From the NCBI RefSeq assembly GCF_900112265.1, contig NZ_FOLO01000003.1, positions 1-64,000 on the forward strand: a DNA stretch of 64,000 nt, given 5' to 3'. Under the pieces are notes generated by a model. It had not been told where the DNA came from, searched no databases, and was given only the letters and a program-made list of their open reading frames with translations. A program made the translations under genes and the position numbers. The DNA comes from Pseudoalteromonas denitrificans DSM 6059. Lineage in GTDB: Bacteria; Pseudomonadota; Gammaproteobacteria; Enterobacterales; Alteromonadaceae. Shown here piece after piece: positions 44,473 through 53,085 of this stretch. Positions within the stretch are counted from its first letter, which is position 1, and the number at the start of each line of letters is the position of its first letter.

Positions 44473-46107
44473 ATGTTAATTCATAAATCAGCAAGGATTT
44501 ACCTCTTATCTGTATTTACGCTTTCTTTATTATCGGCCTGTGGTGGAGGAACAAGCAGTGATTCAGGGCTTATTTCACCAACAACCCCAACAAATGTAAC
44601 TTGGGTGGCAGGCACTTTTGCACCTGAAAATACATTCAAAGATTTTTGTTCAAATCCACGAACAGGATCAGATCCTTTTAATCAGAATCAAGCCTACCCA
44701 GATAAACAAGGAACTGATTTACACGAAAAAATGTGGTTACGCTCTTATAGTGATAATTCTTATTTGTGGTACAGTGAAATTGAAGATAATGACCCTAATA
44801 ATTTCAGTATTTCTGATTATTTTAACCAGCTAAAAACACAAGAAAACACAGACTCGGGTGCAAAAAAAGACAATTTTCATTTTCTAGAAAATACGGCTGA
44901 TTATAATAAACAAACACAATCAGGTATTACTTCTGGGTATGGTATTCGTTGGCAATTTGGTACCGTAAAACCCCCAAGAAAATTAACTGTAGCATATACA
45001 GAACCAAACTCTCCAGCCGCTTTAAGAGGGATCCAAAGGGGCGCACAAGTTTTAGAAATTGACGGTGTTGATTTTATTAATTCAAATGATGTTGATACCA
45101 TAAATGCAGGGTTATCTCCTACTCAAAATGGTCAAATTCATGCTTTTAAGTTGAAAAACATTGATGGCAGTATTATTAGTTATAATATTGAGTCAGCAGA
45201 TATAAATACTTCACCAGTGCAAAATACTAAGGTAATAGCAACTAATGTTGGCAATGTAGGATATGTGCAATTTAATTCTCATATTCCGCTGGCGCAAGAA
45301 GGGTTAATTTCTGCTATAAATCAATTTTCAGCTCAAAATGTCGCCGAAGTAGTAATTGATTTAAGATATAATGGTGGAGGTGCCCTTGCTCTGGCATCAC
45401 AGTTTGCCTATATGATATCAGGTGATAATGCGACGAATAATAGAACATTTGAAACAACTGTATTTAATAATAAACATACAACAAATGATCCTATAACGGG
45501 CAATACTTTACGACCAACCCCTTTTTATGATAAAAAAATTGACTATGTAAATAATGTTTTAACCTCAACTAATTTACCAAGTTTAAATATGCAAAGAGTG
45601 TTTGTTTTGACAACGGGTTCAACCTGCTCTGCTAGTGAAGCTTTTATGAATGGTTTACGCGGCATCGATATTGACGTAATTCAGATAGGTAATACAACTT
45701 GTGGCAAACCTTATGGCTTCTATCCGCAAGATAACTGTGGTTCCACTTATTTTACTATTCAATTTAAAGGTATTAATGCTAAAGGTTTTGGCGACTATTC
45801 AGATGGTTTTGTACCAAAAGAGTCTCCTCAATTTCAATCAGAAGTAAAAGGTTGTGATGTTGCCGATGATTTCACTAAAGCACTTGGCGACCCTACTGAA
45901 GGTTTATTGAGTGCGGCGCTTGAGTATATGAAATCTGAGTCTTGCCCTGTTATTGCACTTTCTCGCTCAACCATAGATAAAGGTTTAAACAAAACCCAAA
46001 ATACAAGTAAAAGTATAGATAATGGTTTAGCTATTAAAGTACCAAATCAAATCTACAATTCAATTGTTTTTGAAAATAAGATTTTATCCCGAGAGGCAAT
46101 AAAATAG
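44473..46107 (+). CDS. S41-family C-terminal processing peptidase, lipoprotein
   Basis: 544 residues. A lipoprotein signal with LSAC places Cys23 at the mature N-terminus, followed by a Ser/Thr/Pro linker. A PDZ-like domain includes YTEPNSPAALRGIQRGAQVL and EIDGVDFI. The tail-specific protease core has VVIDLRYNGGGALALASQFA and TTGSTCSASEAFMNGLRG, with Ser386 as the nucleophile and Lys412 (TTCGKPYG) as the base, spaced as in the family. It degrades or trims proteins at the outer or inner membrane. It is transcribed alone and has its own terminator. Substrates are unknown. Confidence 0.88.
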   Translation: MLIHKSARIYLLSVFTLSLLSACGGGTSSDSGLISPTTPTNVTWVAGTFAPENTFKDFCSNPRTGSDPFNQNQAYPDKQGTDLHEKMWLRSYSDNSYLWYSEIEDNDPNNFSISDYFNQLKTQENTDSGAKKDNFHFLENTADYNKQTQSGITSGYGIRWQFGTVKPPRKLTVAYTEPNSPAALRGIQRGAQVLEIDGVDFINSNDVDTINAGLSPTQNGQIHAFKLKNIDGSIISYNIESADINTSPVQNTKVIATNVGNVGYVQFNSHIPLAQEGLISAINQFSAQNVAEVVIDLRYNGGGALALASQFAYMISGDNATNNRTFETTVFNNKHTTNDPITGNTLRPTPFYDKKIDYVNNVLTSTNLPSLNMQRVFVLTTGSTCSASEAFMNGLRGIDIDVIQIGNTTCGKPYGFYPQDNCGSTYFTIQFKGINAKGFGDYSDGFVPKESPQFQSEVKGCDVADDFTKALGDPTEGLLSAALEYMKSESCPVIALSRSTIDKGLNKTQNTSKSIDNGLAIKVPNQIYNSIVFENKILSREAIK

Positions 46108-46124
46108 TTATGCATTTATTTTGT

Positions 46125-46148
46125 AAAGAGCTGATTTCAGCTCTTTTC
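46125..46148 (+). terminator. Terminator after the S41 peptidase gene
   Basis: Arms aaagagctga and tcagctcttt with loop TT, then TTC, 17 bases after the stop. It lies between two convergent genes and may serve both. Confidence 0.8.
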
Positions 46149-46151
46149 ATA

Positions 46152-46853
46152 CTAAAATTCATATTCTAACGCAAAGTGAAAACTATGATCTTTTCCACCA
46201 CCGCCGACTTCTGTTATAAAACCAGCTTCCCACTTTAATTGTTTTTGGCCAATGAATCTTTGCAAGCCCATAAAACCAGGCCCTATGCCTACAAAATCTT
46301 CGCCAGTATAAAGCTCTATTGAAGGCTGAAATTGCGGTTTCCAACGATATCTATATTGTGCTCTAAACTCGACTTCTATTTCATCTTTAATATCACTGCC
46401 CCACTCATATACTAAAAAGGCATTTAAGGCCAAGCTGGTTTTATTGATTTCTTTTTCAAATAGTATGCCTGAAGTAAATTCATAGTTTTCTTTTTGATGT
46501 TCTTTTTCAACTTCTATTAATACCCCCCAGTCGGCCCAATAACGTCCTTGTTCAACTAGTTGAATACGTGTTTCTACTTCATAAGCCTGAAGGCCAAAAT
46601 CTCCATCGCCATCACGTTCTCCAATTAAATAACCCTCAATAGTAACGGTTTCAGATATAGCATGACCGTAACCAATGCGTTGGGACAAAATATTTTCACC
46701 TTCATTTTGTCTTGATAAAACGCGCCACTCAAATTCAGTTTCATTTGGTAGGACATAAGGATGATAAACTTTATCAACGACCATGCCATCTGCTTTTATA
46801 TTTTTGGAAATAAGCAATAAAACCCCAAAGCTAACAATAATCAGGTATTTCAT
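46152..46853 (-). CDS. Predicted beta-barrel envelope protein of the FTR1/cupredoxin operon
   Basis: 233 residues with a signal peptide (cut near NIKA, residue 21) and strands of alternating hydrophobic residues rich in Tyr, Trp, Glu and Gly, ending in FHFALEYEF. A C-terminal Phe on a beta-strand is the recognition signal for outer membrane barrel assembly. YGHAISETVTIEGYLIGERDG and RAQYRYRWKPQFQPSIELYTG look like successive strands. I do not know a named family. It is the last gene of the operon, overlapping the FTR1-like gene by four bases, so an outer membrane sensor or pore for the same metal is a reasonable guess. Confidence 0.7.
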   Translation of the reverse strand: MKYLIIVSFGVLLLISKNIKADGMVVDKVYHPYVLPNETEFEWRVLSRQNEGENILSQRIGYGHAISETVTIEGYLIGERDGDGDFGLQAYEVETRIQLVEQGRYWADWGVLIEVEKEHQKENYEFTSGILFEKEINKTSLALNAFLVYEWGSDIKDEIEVEFRAQYRYRWKPQFQPSIELYTGEDFVGIGPGFMGLQRFIGQKQLKWEAGFITEVGGGGKDHSFHFALEYEF

Positions 46854-47638
46854 ATGCTATCCTCTACTAATTTTTTTGTTTTTCTAAATAAATTTTTATG
46901 ATTAGAGTATAAAAATAAAAGGGGAAGAATCGAACATGTCATAAATATCGTAATATCCCTTAATGATGGTTTTGCTTCATAACCAAATAAAGCTTTGAAT
47001 AACCGACCCAACTCAGAGTCTTCACTTACAAACATGCTGGTATCCCAAAATACGGCTTGTTGCGATATTAAATCTATTTGAATACCTAAATGCAGAGCCG
47101 GTAGCATTTGACCGCTGGTGTGCATTAATAAGAAGCTAAATAGAACTAATGGGCCATATTTACGGCTTAATGACTTTACTGCAAAATAAAATAAAATACT
47201 AAAGCTGATGCAAACTCCAGTTCCTAATATACTACCTATTAATAAAGCATTAATGGCTTGTGTTTGAGACCAGTAACCCAACATATATACAAGATAATTA
47301 TGGCCATTGATCACAACAGCAAGTGAACTTGATACAAACAATATTATCTGCCAAACCTTGTTTTGGGAATGACTGGATAAAATCAAATACACTATGCATA
47401 AATACAATAAGCAATGCAGTGTAATTGTAATAATCTCAATACCACGATATTCAAATAAAGCACTTAAAAAACTGGCTGTATTTACAAAAGCTAAACTTAA
47501 AAAAATGCCAATAATACAACTCAATATCAGCCAATTGAAATTCGATTTTGCAGTTTTACTTAATAAAATAATTAAAACTAAAAAGATACACAAAGGAAGT
47601 ATATTTGACAGACTGATCACCACAGTATTAAGGAGCAT
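46850..47638 (-). CDS. FTR1-like iron permease with degenerate REXXE motifs
   Basis: 262 residues, about seven hydrophobic helices. Layout and the motif RGIE in FEYRGIEIITITLHCLL fit the FTR1/EfeU family of high-affinity iron permeases, in which two REXXE motifs carry Fe3+. Here the first helix motif, normally REXLE, reads SNILP, and the second is shortened to RGIE, so metal handling may differ. It overlaps the cupredoxin gene by 11 bases and the barrel gene by four. In EfeUOB-type systems the permease works with a cupredoxin-containing partner, which agrees with the neighbour. Confidence 0.68.
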   Translation of the reverse strand: MLLNTVVISLSNILPLCIFLVLIILLSKTAKSNFNWLILSCIIGIFLSLAFVNTASFLSALFEYRGIEIITITLHCLLYLCIVYLILSSHSQNKVWQIILFVSSSLAVVINGHNYLVYMLGYWSQTQAINALLIGSILGTGVCISFSILFYFAVKSLSRKYGPLVLFSFLLMHTSGQMLPALHLGIQIDLISQQAVFWDTSMFVSEDSELGRLFKALFGYEAKPSLRDITIFMTCSILPLLFLYSNHKNLFRKTKKLVEDSI

Positions 47639-47990
47639 CTTTAGCCTCTTTCATACTTGCTATAATAGTGCCTTGGGCTGTTTGAGGTGAGTACTCACCA
47701 AAAAAAGAATATGTTCCTTCTGATAAAGGGCCTATATATATAACAGCCTTATTAAAGCCAAATATCACTTTTTCTCTATTCAAGTCAAAGCTATCAAATT
47801 CCTCTGGTGTAGCGTCTTGATTATCAATCACTAACTTAATTTTTTTATTAGCAGGAACAATTAAAGTTTCGGGAAAAAATAAGTGATCTTTAATCGTTAA
47901 ATGAATTTCACTAATATCACAATAGGCATGTAGTGGAAGGAACACTATAAAACATGCAAATATACGTGACAATATCAGCTTTAGCTTCAA
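47628..47990 (-). CDS. Periplasmic cupredoxin-domain protein
   Basis: 120 residues with a signal peptide (cut near residues 24-25) and a single cupredoxin fold of the EfeO-N / FTR1-associated type: IHLTIKDHLFFPETLIVPAN, IDNQDATPEEFDSF, VIYIGPLSEGTYSFFGEY. The classical blue-copper Cys-x-His-x-Met set is missing; acidic residues in the PEEF and FFGEY segments could bind metal instead. It lies two bases after the histidine kinase stop. It likely oxidises or hands metal to the FTR1-like permease. The family often occurs exactly in this pair. Confidence 0.8.
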   Translation of the reverse strand: MKLKLILSRIFACFIVFLPLHAYCDISEIHLTIKDHLFFPETLIVPANKKIKLVIDNQDATPEEFDSFDLNREKVIFGFNKAVIYIGPLSEGTYSFFGEYSPQTAQGTIIASMKEAKDAP

Positions 47991-47992
47991 TC

Positions 47993-49351
47993 TTATTTTC
48001 CTAAGTTATTATCATATGCGGTAAAAGTAATTTTAACTGATAAACCACCTAAAGGCGAAGATCCTAATAGAATTTCTCCTTGATAAATATCAATAATATG
48101 TTTGACTATCGCAAGACCTAAGCCACAGCCGATTACACTTGATTTATGTTGGTCACCACCACTTCGATAAAATCGGTCAAAAACCCTCTCATAATCCGCT
48201 TCACAAATTCCAGGCCCAGAATCTTCAATTAATAAATTAATTTTATCCGCTTTTTGATTTATTTTTATTTTGACTTGACCTTTTTTGGGAGTATATTTTA
48301 TCGCGTTACCAATTAAGTTTTGTAATAATGTTTTTAGTGTGAAATGCTCTCCTAGTATTGGCGCCTCAGAGCCTTCAAGGCTAATATCTTGCTCCCTGAG
48401 TTCAACTTGGGGATAGAGATCCATTACAACTGATTGCACCGCTTTTTGTAGATTAATTACTTCGAACGTTTGAACAATATGATCTGGGTGTGTTCTATTG
48501 AGCATTAATATTTGTTCAACCACATGTGACATACGTTCAATGCCTTTTTGAATTGCATTTAATTCTTTGGTTTGACCTAAATTTACGGTTAAATTGTGAA
48601 TCGCAATATTTAAACCGCTTAAAGGAGTTCTTAGTTCGTGTGCTGCATCGGATGCAAAATGTTTTTCACGTAAAAATGCATTTTCAACCCGGTTAAACAG
48701 CTTGTTTAACTTTTCAATAACTGGACTGAGTTCATTACTATTATGCTCGATGATTAAAGGTGAAAAATCATCGGCTTGTTTTTTTTGCAATTGTCGAGAA
48801 AGAGATACAAGTGGTTTTAAGCTTCTTTTAATCGTAAAACTAATGAGCAAGGCTAAAAATGGCATGCTTAATATAAGAGGCGTAACAGCTGCTAGAGTCA
48901 TGTTTTCAGCTAACTGAAAACGATATTTTACGGGTTGTGCAACAAATATCCAACGTTCCAGATCAGCGTCATTATTTGCATATAAACGCCATCTTTGATT
49001 TGCAAAGTTAACATATGAAAAACCCTCAACAAATTTTCCCAGAGCACTTTTTAAGTTTGGATTTGGGATTAAGTTTAAAGTTAATTCTTTATTGGTCCAT
49101 AACTGAACTGCAAAGTTTGACGCTTCGCTTTTAGTGTGTGTTTTAAGTTTTCCCTCAACAGAAATCATAGCGCGCGAAATTGATTTTAATTGTTCATCAA
49201 ACATTTGATCTGCTTGAGACATACTCGCTTTATAGCCAGATATCGCAGCACTAAAACAAACTAAGATAATTGATGACAATAAAATCAAGACTAAATAATT
49301 ACGAATTGACATTATAAACTCAGTAAAAACATAATTTAAATAAGGTATCAT
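47993..49351 (-). CDS. Sensor histidine kinase (QseC/PmrB-like)
   Basis: 452 residues. Helix 1 at about 18-38, a periplasmic sensor of about 110 residues, helix 2 at about 151-173, a HAMP-like linker, then DHp with the phosphorylated His238 in SDAAHELRTPLSGL. The ATPase domain has NLIGNAIKYTP, IEDSGPGI and GCGLGLAIV. It starts four bases after the response regulator stop; an inner ATG at 49312 is possible. It probably senses a metal or envelope condition and controls the cupredoxin/FTR1-like genes that follow in the same operon. Confidence 0.93.
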   Translation of the reverse strand: MIPYLNYVFTEFIMSIRNYLVLILLSSIILVCFSAAISGYKASMSQADQMFDEQLKSISRAMISVEGKLKTHTKSEASNFAVQLWTNKELTLNLIPNPNLKSALGKFVEGFSYVNFANQRWRLYANNDADLERWIFVAQPVKYRFQLAENMTLAAVTPLILSMPFLALLISFTIKRSLKPLVSLSRQLQKKQADDFSPLIIEHNSNELSPVIEKLNKLFNRVENAFLREKHFASDAAHELRTPLSGLNIAIHNLTVNLGQTKELNAIQKGIERMSHVVEQILMLNRTHPDHIVQTFEVINLQKAVQSVVMDLYPQVELREQDISLEGSEAPILGEHFTLKTLLQNLIGNAIKYTPKKGQVKIKINQKADKINLLIEDSGPGICEADYERVFDRFYRSGGDQHKSSVIGCGLGLAIVKHIIDIYQGEILLGSSPLGGLSVKITFTAYDNNLGK

Positions 49352-49355
49352 TCAT

Positions 49356-50015
49356 TTAGTTTTTACCTACAATATAACCAATCCCACGTACTGTTTTTAT
49401 AAACTTAGTGGGTAACTTCTTACGTAAATGGTGAATATGTACCTCAACAGCATTGCTGCTTACTTCCTCACCCCATTGATATAATTTTATTTCTAATTGC
49501 TCTCTTGACTGAATACGCCCTGTATTTTCCATTAATGCTTTTAGAACCATATACTCTTTTTTGGGTAAATCTAAAACCTTTCCATCAAACTCAACAGTAT
49601 TATTCGCTAAATTAAGTGCAATCCCCTCAACTTCTAAAGTCGAGCTGCCAAATTGCCCGAGTCTTCTTGCCATAACTCTGAGTCTTGCTAACAGCTCTTT
49701 AGGGTCTACAGGTTTGACTAAATAGTCATCAGCTCCTAAGTCTAATCCTCTTATTTTATCATCTGTGCTGTCTCGTGCTGTTAAAATAAGTACAGGAGTT
49801 AATGGTTGTGTTCTGCGTTGATGTTTTAAAATATCAATGCCATCCATATCGGGTAAACCTAAATCTAATATGATTAAATCAGCTTCTTTCATATCTATTG
49901 CTAACAAAGCTGATTTACCATTAGCGCAGTGATCTGCGCTATAACCTTCATTTCTCAGGGACTGAATAAGCCCCTGAGCAAATAAAGTATCATCTTCAAC
50001 TAATAATATTCTCAT
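49356..50015 (-). CDS. OmpR-family response regulator (QseB/PmrA-like)
   Basis: 219 residues. The receiver domain has the acidic pair EDD at 7-9 and the phosphoacceptor Asp51 in LIILDLGLPDMDG, with the conserved Lys in DDYLVKPVD. The C-terminal winged helix ends VEVHIHHLRKKLPTKFIKTV and RGIGYIVGKN. It is coupled to the TPR gene before it (four-base overlap) and the kinase after it. The likely targets include its own operon. Confidence 0.95.
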   Translation of the reverse strand: MRILLVEDDTLFAQGLIQSLRNEGYSADHCANGKSALLAIDMKEADLIILDLGLPDMDGIDILKHQRRTQPLTPVLILTARDSTDDKIRGLDLGADDYLVKPVDPKELLARLRVMARRLGQFGSSTLEVEGIALNLANNTVEFDGKVLDLPKKEYMVLKALMENTGRIQSREQLEIKLYQWGEEVSSNAVEVHIHHLRKKLPTKFIKTVRGIGYIVGKN

Positions 50016-50668
50016 TTTTTCCTTAATTTTTTATCTACTTTAGTCAGTAATTCTGTTATTTCTTGTTGTCTTGATTTATCAGCTAAAGGGCGTGTTTTAC
50101 GAGATTTAGCATGTTGTGCAATGACTAAATGTTTTTTTGCTATTTTATACTTTCTATCATCATAGAGGTATTGTGCATAAAAGTAATTAGGATCTATGCC
50201 GTTAGGGTTTATTTCTAATGCTCTTTTAAAGTTTTCTTCTGCTTTTTTATCACTGCCAAAACCAATTGGCCAACCAGGCACTTGGCTATAGAGTGTTGCT
50301 AAACTTGTATAGGCAGAGCCCGCAAGTGCCTTATCATTGATTTCAAGCGCCTTCTCAAGAGATTTCTTAGAGTCTTTAACTAAAGATAATGCGCCTAAGC
50401 CACCTTTTGCGCCAGCATAACTAGATTTAATGATACCGTTCCAAATATACCCTTCTGCACTGTGGGTATATTGAGTTTTAAATGAATCAGCTTGTTTGAT
50501 TAAATCATCAAACGCTTTTTCTTGTTCATCGTCTTTAAGTTCATAATTCACTATGGCCCAACGTTTTTGGATTTTTAGTAAATCATCTTCCATATTTGCT
50601 TTTACAGAAGTGGGCAATGTAAAACCTAGTCCAGCGGTTACTAAGAGTGCGTATGTTGAAAGTTTCAT
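50012..50668 (-). CDS. Periplasmic TPR-repeat protein heading the two-component/metal operon
   Basis: 218 residues with a signal peptide (cut near SVKA, residue 24). The body is helical with tetratricopeptide-like repeats, for example KKAEENFKRALEINPNGIDP and YFYAQYLYDDRKYKIAKKHL. The pattern VPGWPIGFGSDKKAEENF is typical of a small family of periplasmic TPR proteins found next to OmpR-type regulators. Its last codons overlap the response regulator start (ATGA). A scaffold or sensor-helper role is likely, but no specific function is known to me. Confidence 0.8.
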   Translation of the reverse strand: MKLSTYALLVTAGLGFTLPTSVKANMEDDLLKIQKRWAIVNYELKDDEQEKAFDDLIKQADSFKTQYTHSAEGYIWNGIIKSSYAGAKGGLGALSLVKDSKKSLEKALEINDKALAGSAYTSLATLYSQVPGWPIGFGSDKKAEENFKRALEINPNGIDPNYFYAQYLYDDRKYKIAKKHLVIAQHAKSRKTRPLADKSRQQEITELLTKVDKKLRKK

Positions 50669-50726
50669 AATAATAATTCCTGTCTTCTTTGTTTTAACAA
50701 TTGATTTGAAGTCAAAATAATGAGCT

Positions 50727-52220
50727 CTAAGCCATTAAGTTTGCGTAAAGTGTTACATCCTTCTGTGAGGTATATAATGCATTTATTTCGCGTTCAAAGC
50801 GTGAATAAATAGTCATTCGTTTTGGTCTGTTATTTTGAGTAAAGAGTCCATCTTTTGGTGACATTGTTTCATCTAAAATATGCCATTGCTTTATTTTTGC
50901 GTAATCAGGAAGTTGAAAGTTGACTCTGTTAAATAATGAACTCACTTTACCTTTACTAACATTTTTATTTACAACAATTAGCGCACAGCAAAAAGGTTTG
51001 TTGTCACCAAAAACAACACATTGCTCTAATAATCCCGAGGATAATAGTAAAGCCTCCGGCCATTCAGGGTTGATATTTCGACCAAAACTTGAGATTAATA
51101 CATTCTTCTTTCTGCCTTTAATGACAAGTTTATTGTTAACAATGCTGGCAATATCACCTGTTTTGATAGATTTGGCATACCAAGTATCTTTTTGATTTAA
51201 ATAACCTAAGTGACAATTTCCTTTTATCACGAGTTCACCATTTTCTAATTCACAATTCAGGTGATTTAGTATGGTTCCCGCAGTTTCAATATCATGCTTA
51301 CTAGGTGTATTTAGGCACACAACTGAAGCACATTCGGATAAGCCATAACCTTGATATACTGGCAGTCCTAAATATTGAGCTTGCTTTAGTAATTCAGGCG
51401 CAACATGTGCACCACCCACAGCAATAAATTTAAGCGATTTGGGAATTTCCCATCCTGAACTTGCTGCTTGAACTAATAAAATGAGTAATTCTGGAACGCA
51501 AATTAAGCTGTTTGGCTGGTGTTGTGTTATGGCTGATAAAAATGTATTTGGGTCAACTAACTGACTGCCACTAAAGCCTAGTTTGTCTTGAGTCAGTACG
51601 ACGACTTCACCAGATGCTAATAAAGGAGCATATACTCCGGCTATATTCTCAAGTAATACAGGCAGAGGCAGTAAACATAAATGTTTTGGTGCTTCTAAAC
51701 CTATGCTTTGTTTTAAAGAGTTAGCAACTAAAACTTGATTTTCTGTACTTAAACACACACCTTTTGGCGCTCCAGTTGACCCCGATGTAAAAGTGACCTT
51801 TTGTGTTTTTTGTGGATATTGTGCATTACCTGATGTACTTAACATATGGGCAAATAAAGGTGTTGTTTCAAAATCAGAAATAAAATCAACATTGCCTGTA
51901 TCTGCGTTTAAGGCAAGTTCTTTATTTAAACTAATAATTAACTCGACATCCGCAGAATTAACAACATGTCCAAGCTGAGTCGAAGTAAAAAATACAGGCA
52001 AAGGAATGCATTTTAAATTTAATTCTTGCGCTGCTAAATCGAATAATATCCAATCAATAGAGTTATCTAAAGATATTGCAATCACTTTAACATTCAGGCT
52101 ACTTAAAAATGCCGTTCGTTTAGAAACTTGTCGTATTAATTCTTCGTATGAAACATTTATTTGTCCATTACTTAAGGCCGTTGTTTTTTTTGCCCCTTTA
52201 ATTTTGTTTAATAAACTCAT
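50727..52220 (-). CDS. AMP-dependent acyl-CoA synthetase-like enzyme
   Basis: 497 residues of the ANL superfamily. The ATP loop is VTFTSGSTGAPKGVCLS; the adenine site includes QGYGLSECASVVCLN, then TGDIASIVNNKLVIKGRKKN, and a late NRPKRMT stands where the catalytic lysine segment belongs. It is translated from a start inside the stop of the thermostable-haemolysin-family gene (four-base overlap), so the two act together, probably activating an acyl chain for that putative transferase. It precedes the TPR gene by 58 bases. Confidence 0.85.
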   Translation of the reverse strand: MSLLNKIKGAKKTTALSNGQINVSYEELIRQVSKRTAFLSSLNVKVIAISLDNSIDWILFDLAAQELNLKCIPLPVFFTSTQLGHVVNSADVELIISLNKELALNADTGNVDFISDFETTPLFAHMLSTSGNAQYPQKTQKVTFTSGSTGAPKGVCLSTENQVLVANSLKQSIGLEAPKHLCLLPLPVLLENIAGVYAPLLASGEVVVLTQDKLGFSGSQLVDPNTFLSAITQHQPNSLICVPELLILLVQAASSGWEIPKSLKFIAVGGAHVAPELLKQAQYLGLPVYQGYGLSECASVVCLNTPSKHDIETAGTILNHLNCELENGELVIKGNCHLGYLNQKDTWYAKSIKTGDIASIVNNKLVIKGRKKNVLISSFGRNINPEWPEALLLSSGLLEQCVVFGDNKPFCCALIVVNKNVSKGKVSSLFNRVNFQLPDYAKIKQWHILDETMSPKDGLFTQNNRPKRMTIYSRFEREINALYTSQKDVTLYANLMA

Positions 52221-52903
52221 AATTTTTTTAACTCCTTAGTTAATGCACTGATCTCAAAAGCAAGCTCAGCCATTTGTTTTTGGTGTTCAGGTTTTGAGTT
52301 TATTAATGCCATGATATTAGATAGTTTTAAGACACAAATTTTAGGTGCGTGAAGGTAATAATCCCCCCAATCATTCATGCCCTCTTTTAAGGCATCTTGC
52401 TTGGCGTCTTTTAATTCAACAAATGACACATCTAATTTTGTTAATAATGTTCGAACTTGGTCTGTTCCGCTAAAAGTGAGATATTTAAAATCGGCTAAAA
52501 ATAATGAAACAGCCATAGTCATAAATAATGGAACAGTAAATCGTCGATTACTTGAATATAAGTTACCTAATTCTGCAATTTCGTTTCTTAAAACAGGCTT
52601 AGAGCTTAAAATTAATTTTTCAATAGGTGCATTTAAATATTGCTCAATAAATAAAGCACTACGTGCGCTGCGAAGACCCAAAGTAGCACGAGGTTTAGAG
52701 TCTCCAAGTTGAATTAATAAAGGCAAGAAACTAGATACATGGGCATCAAATGCTTTTTCAAAGCCTTCCGTGATAAAAGATTGTAATTGTGCTCTTAATT
52801 CACTGTTATCATCAAAGCACATATTTAAATTGACTCTTCTTTGTTTTGCACTCATATGCACTTTATTTCTATTTTGCATATTTGATATGTTCATTTGATT
52901 CAT
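52217..52903 (-). CDS. Thermostable-haemolysin-family protein (GNAT-like acyltransferase fold)
   Basis: 228 residues. ATLGLRSARSALFIEQYLNAPI and EIAELGNLYSSNRRFTVPLF are hallmarks of the T_hemolysin family (PF12261). The family is named for a Vibrio haemolysin, but its sequence pattern resembles autoinducer-synthase-like acyltransferases. A GAGG ribosome site precedes the ATG. There is no signal peptide or membrane helix, which argues against a secreted toxin. The partner gene is an acyl-CoA-ligase-like enzyme, so an intracellular acyl transfer is the simplest idea. The product is unknown. Confidence 0.82.
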   Translation of the reverse strand: MNQMNISNMQNRNKVHMSAKQRRVNLNMCFDDNSELRAQLQSFITEGFEKAFDAHVSSFLPLLIQLGDSKPRATLGLRSARSALFIEQYLNAPIEKLILSSKPVLRNEIAELGNLYSSNRRFTVPLFMTMAVSLFLADFKYLTFSGTDQVRTLLTKLDVSFVELKDAKQDALKEGMNDWGDYYLHAPKICVLKLSNIMALINSKPEHQKQMAELAFEISALTKELKKL

Positions 52904-53085
52904 TTTTAAGTACCTCGTTTGTTGCTTAACTTAAATTTATGCTCTGAAACTTAAGAGAAACTTAAAAAATATAATTATTTTAAAATTGTTAAACCAAAAA
53001 TGAATAAAGCGTATTTTATAATGCAGACATAGTGTTTTTTTTTGCTATATTTTATGAAGACTTATCGCCATAGGAGATATTAAGC

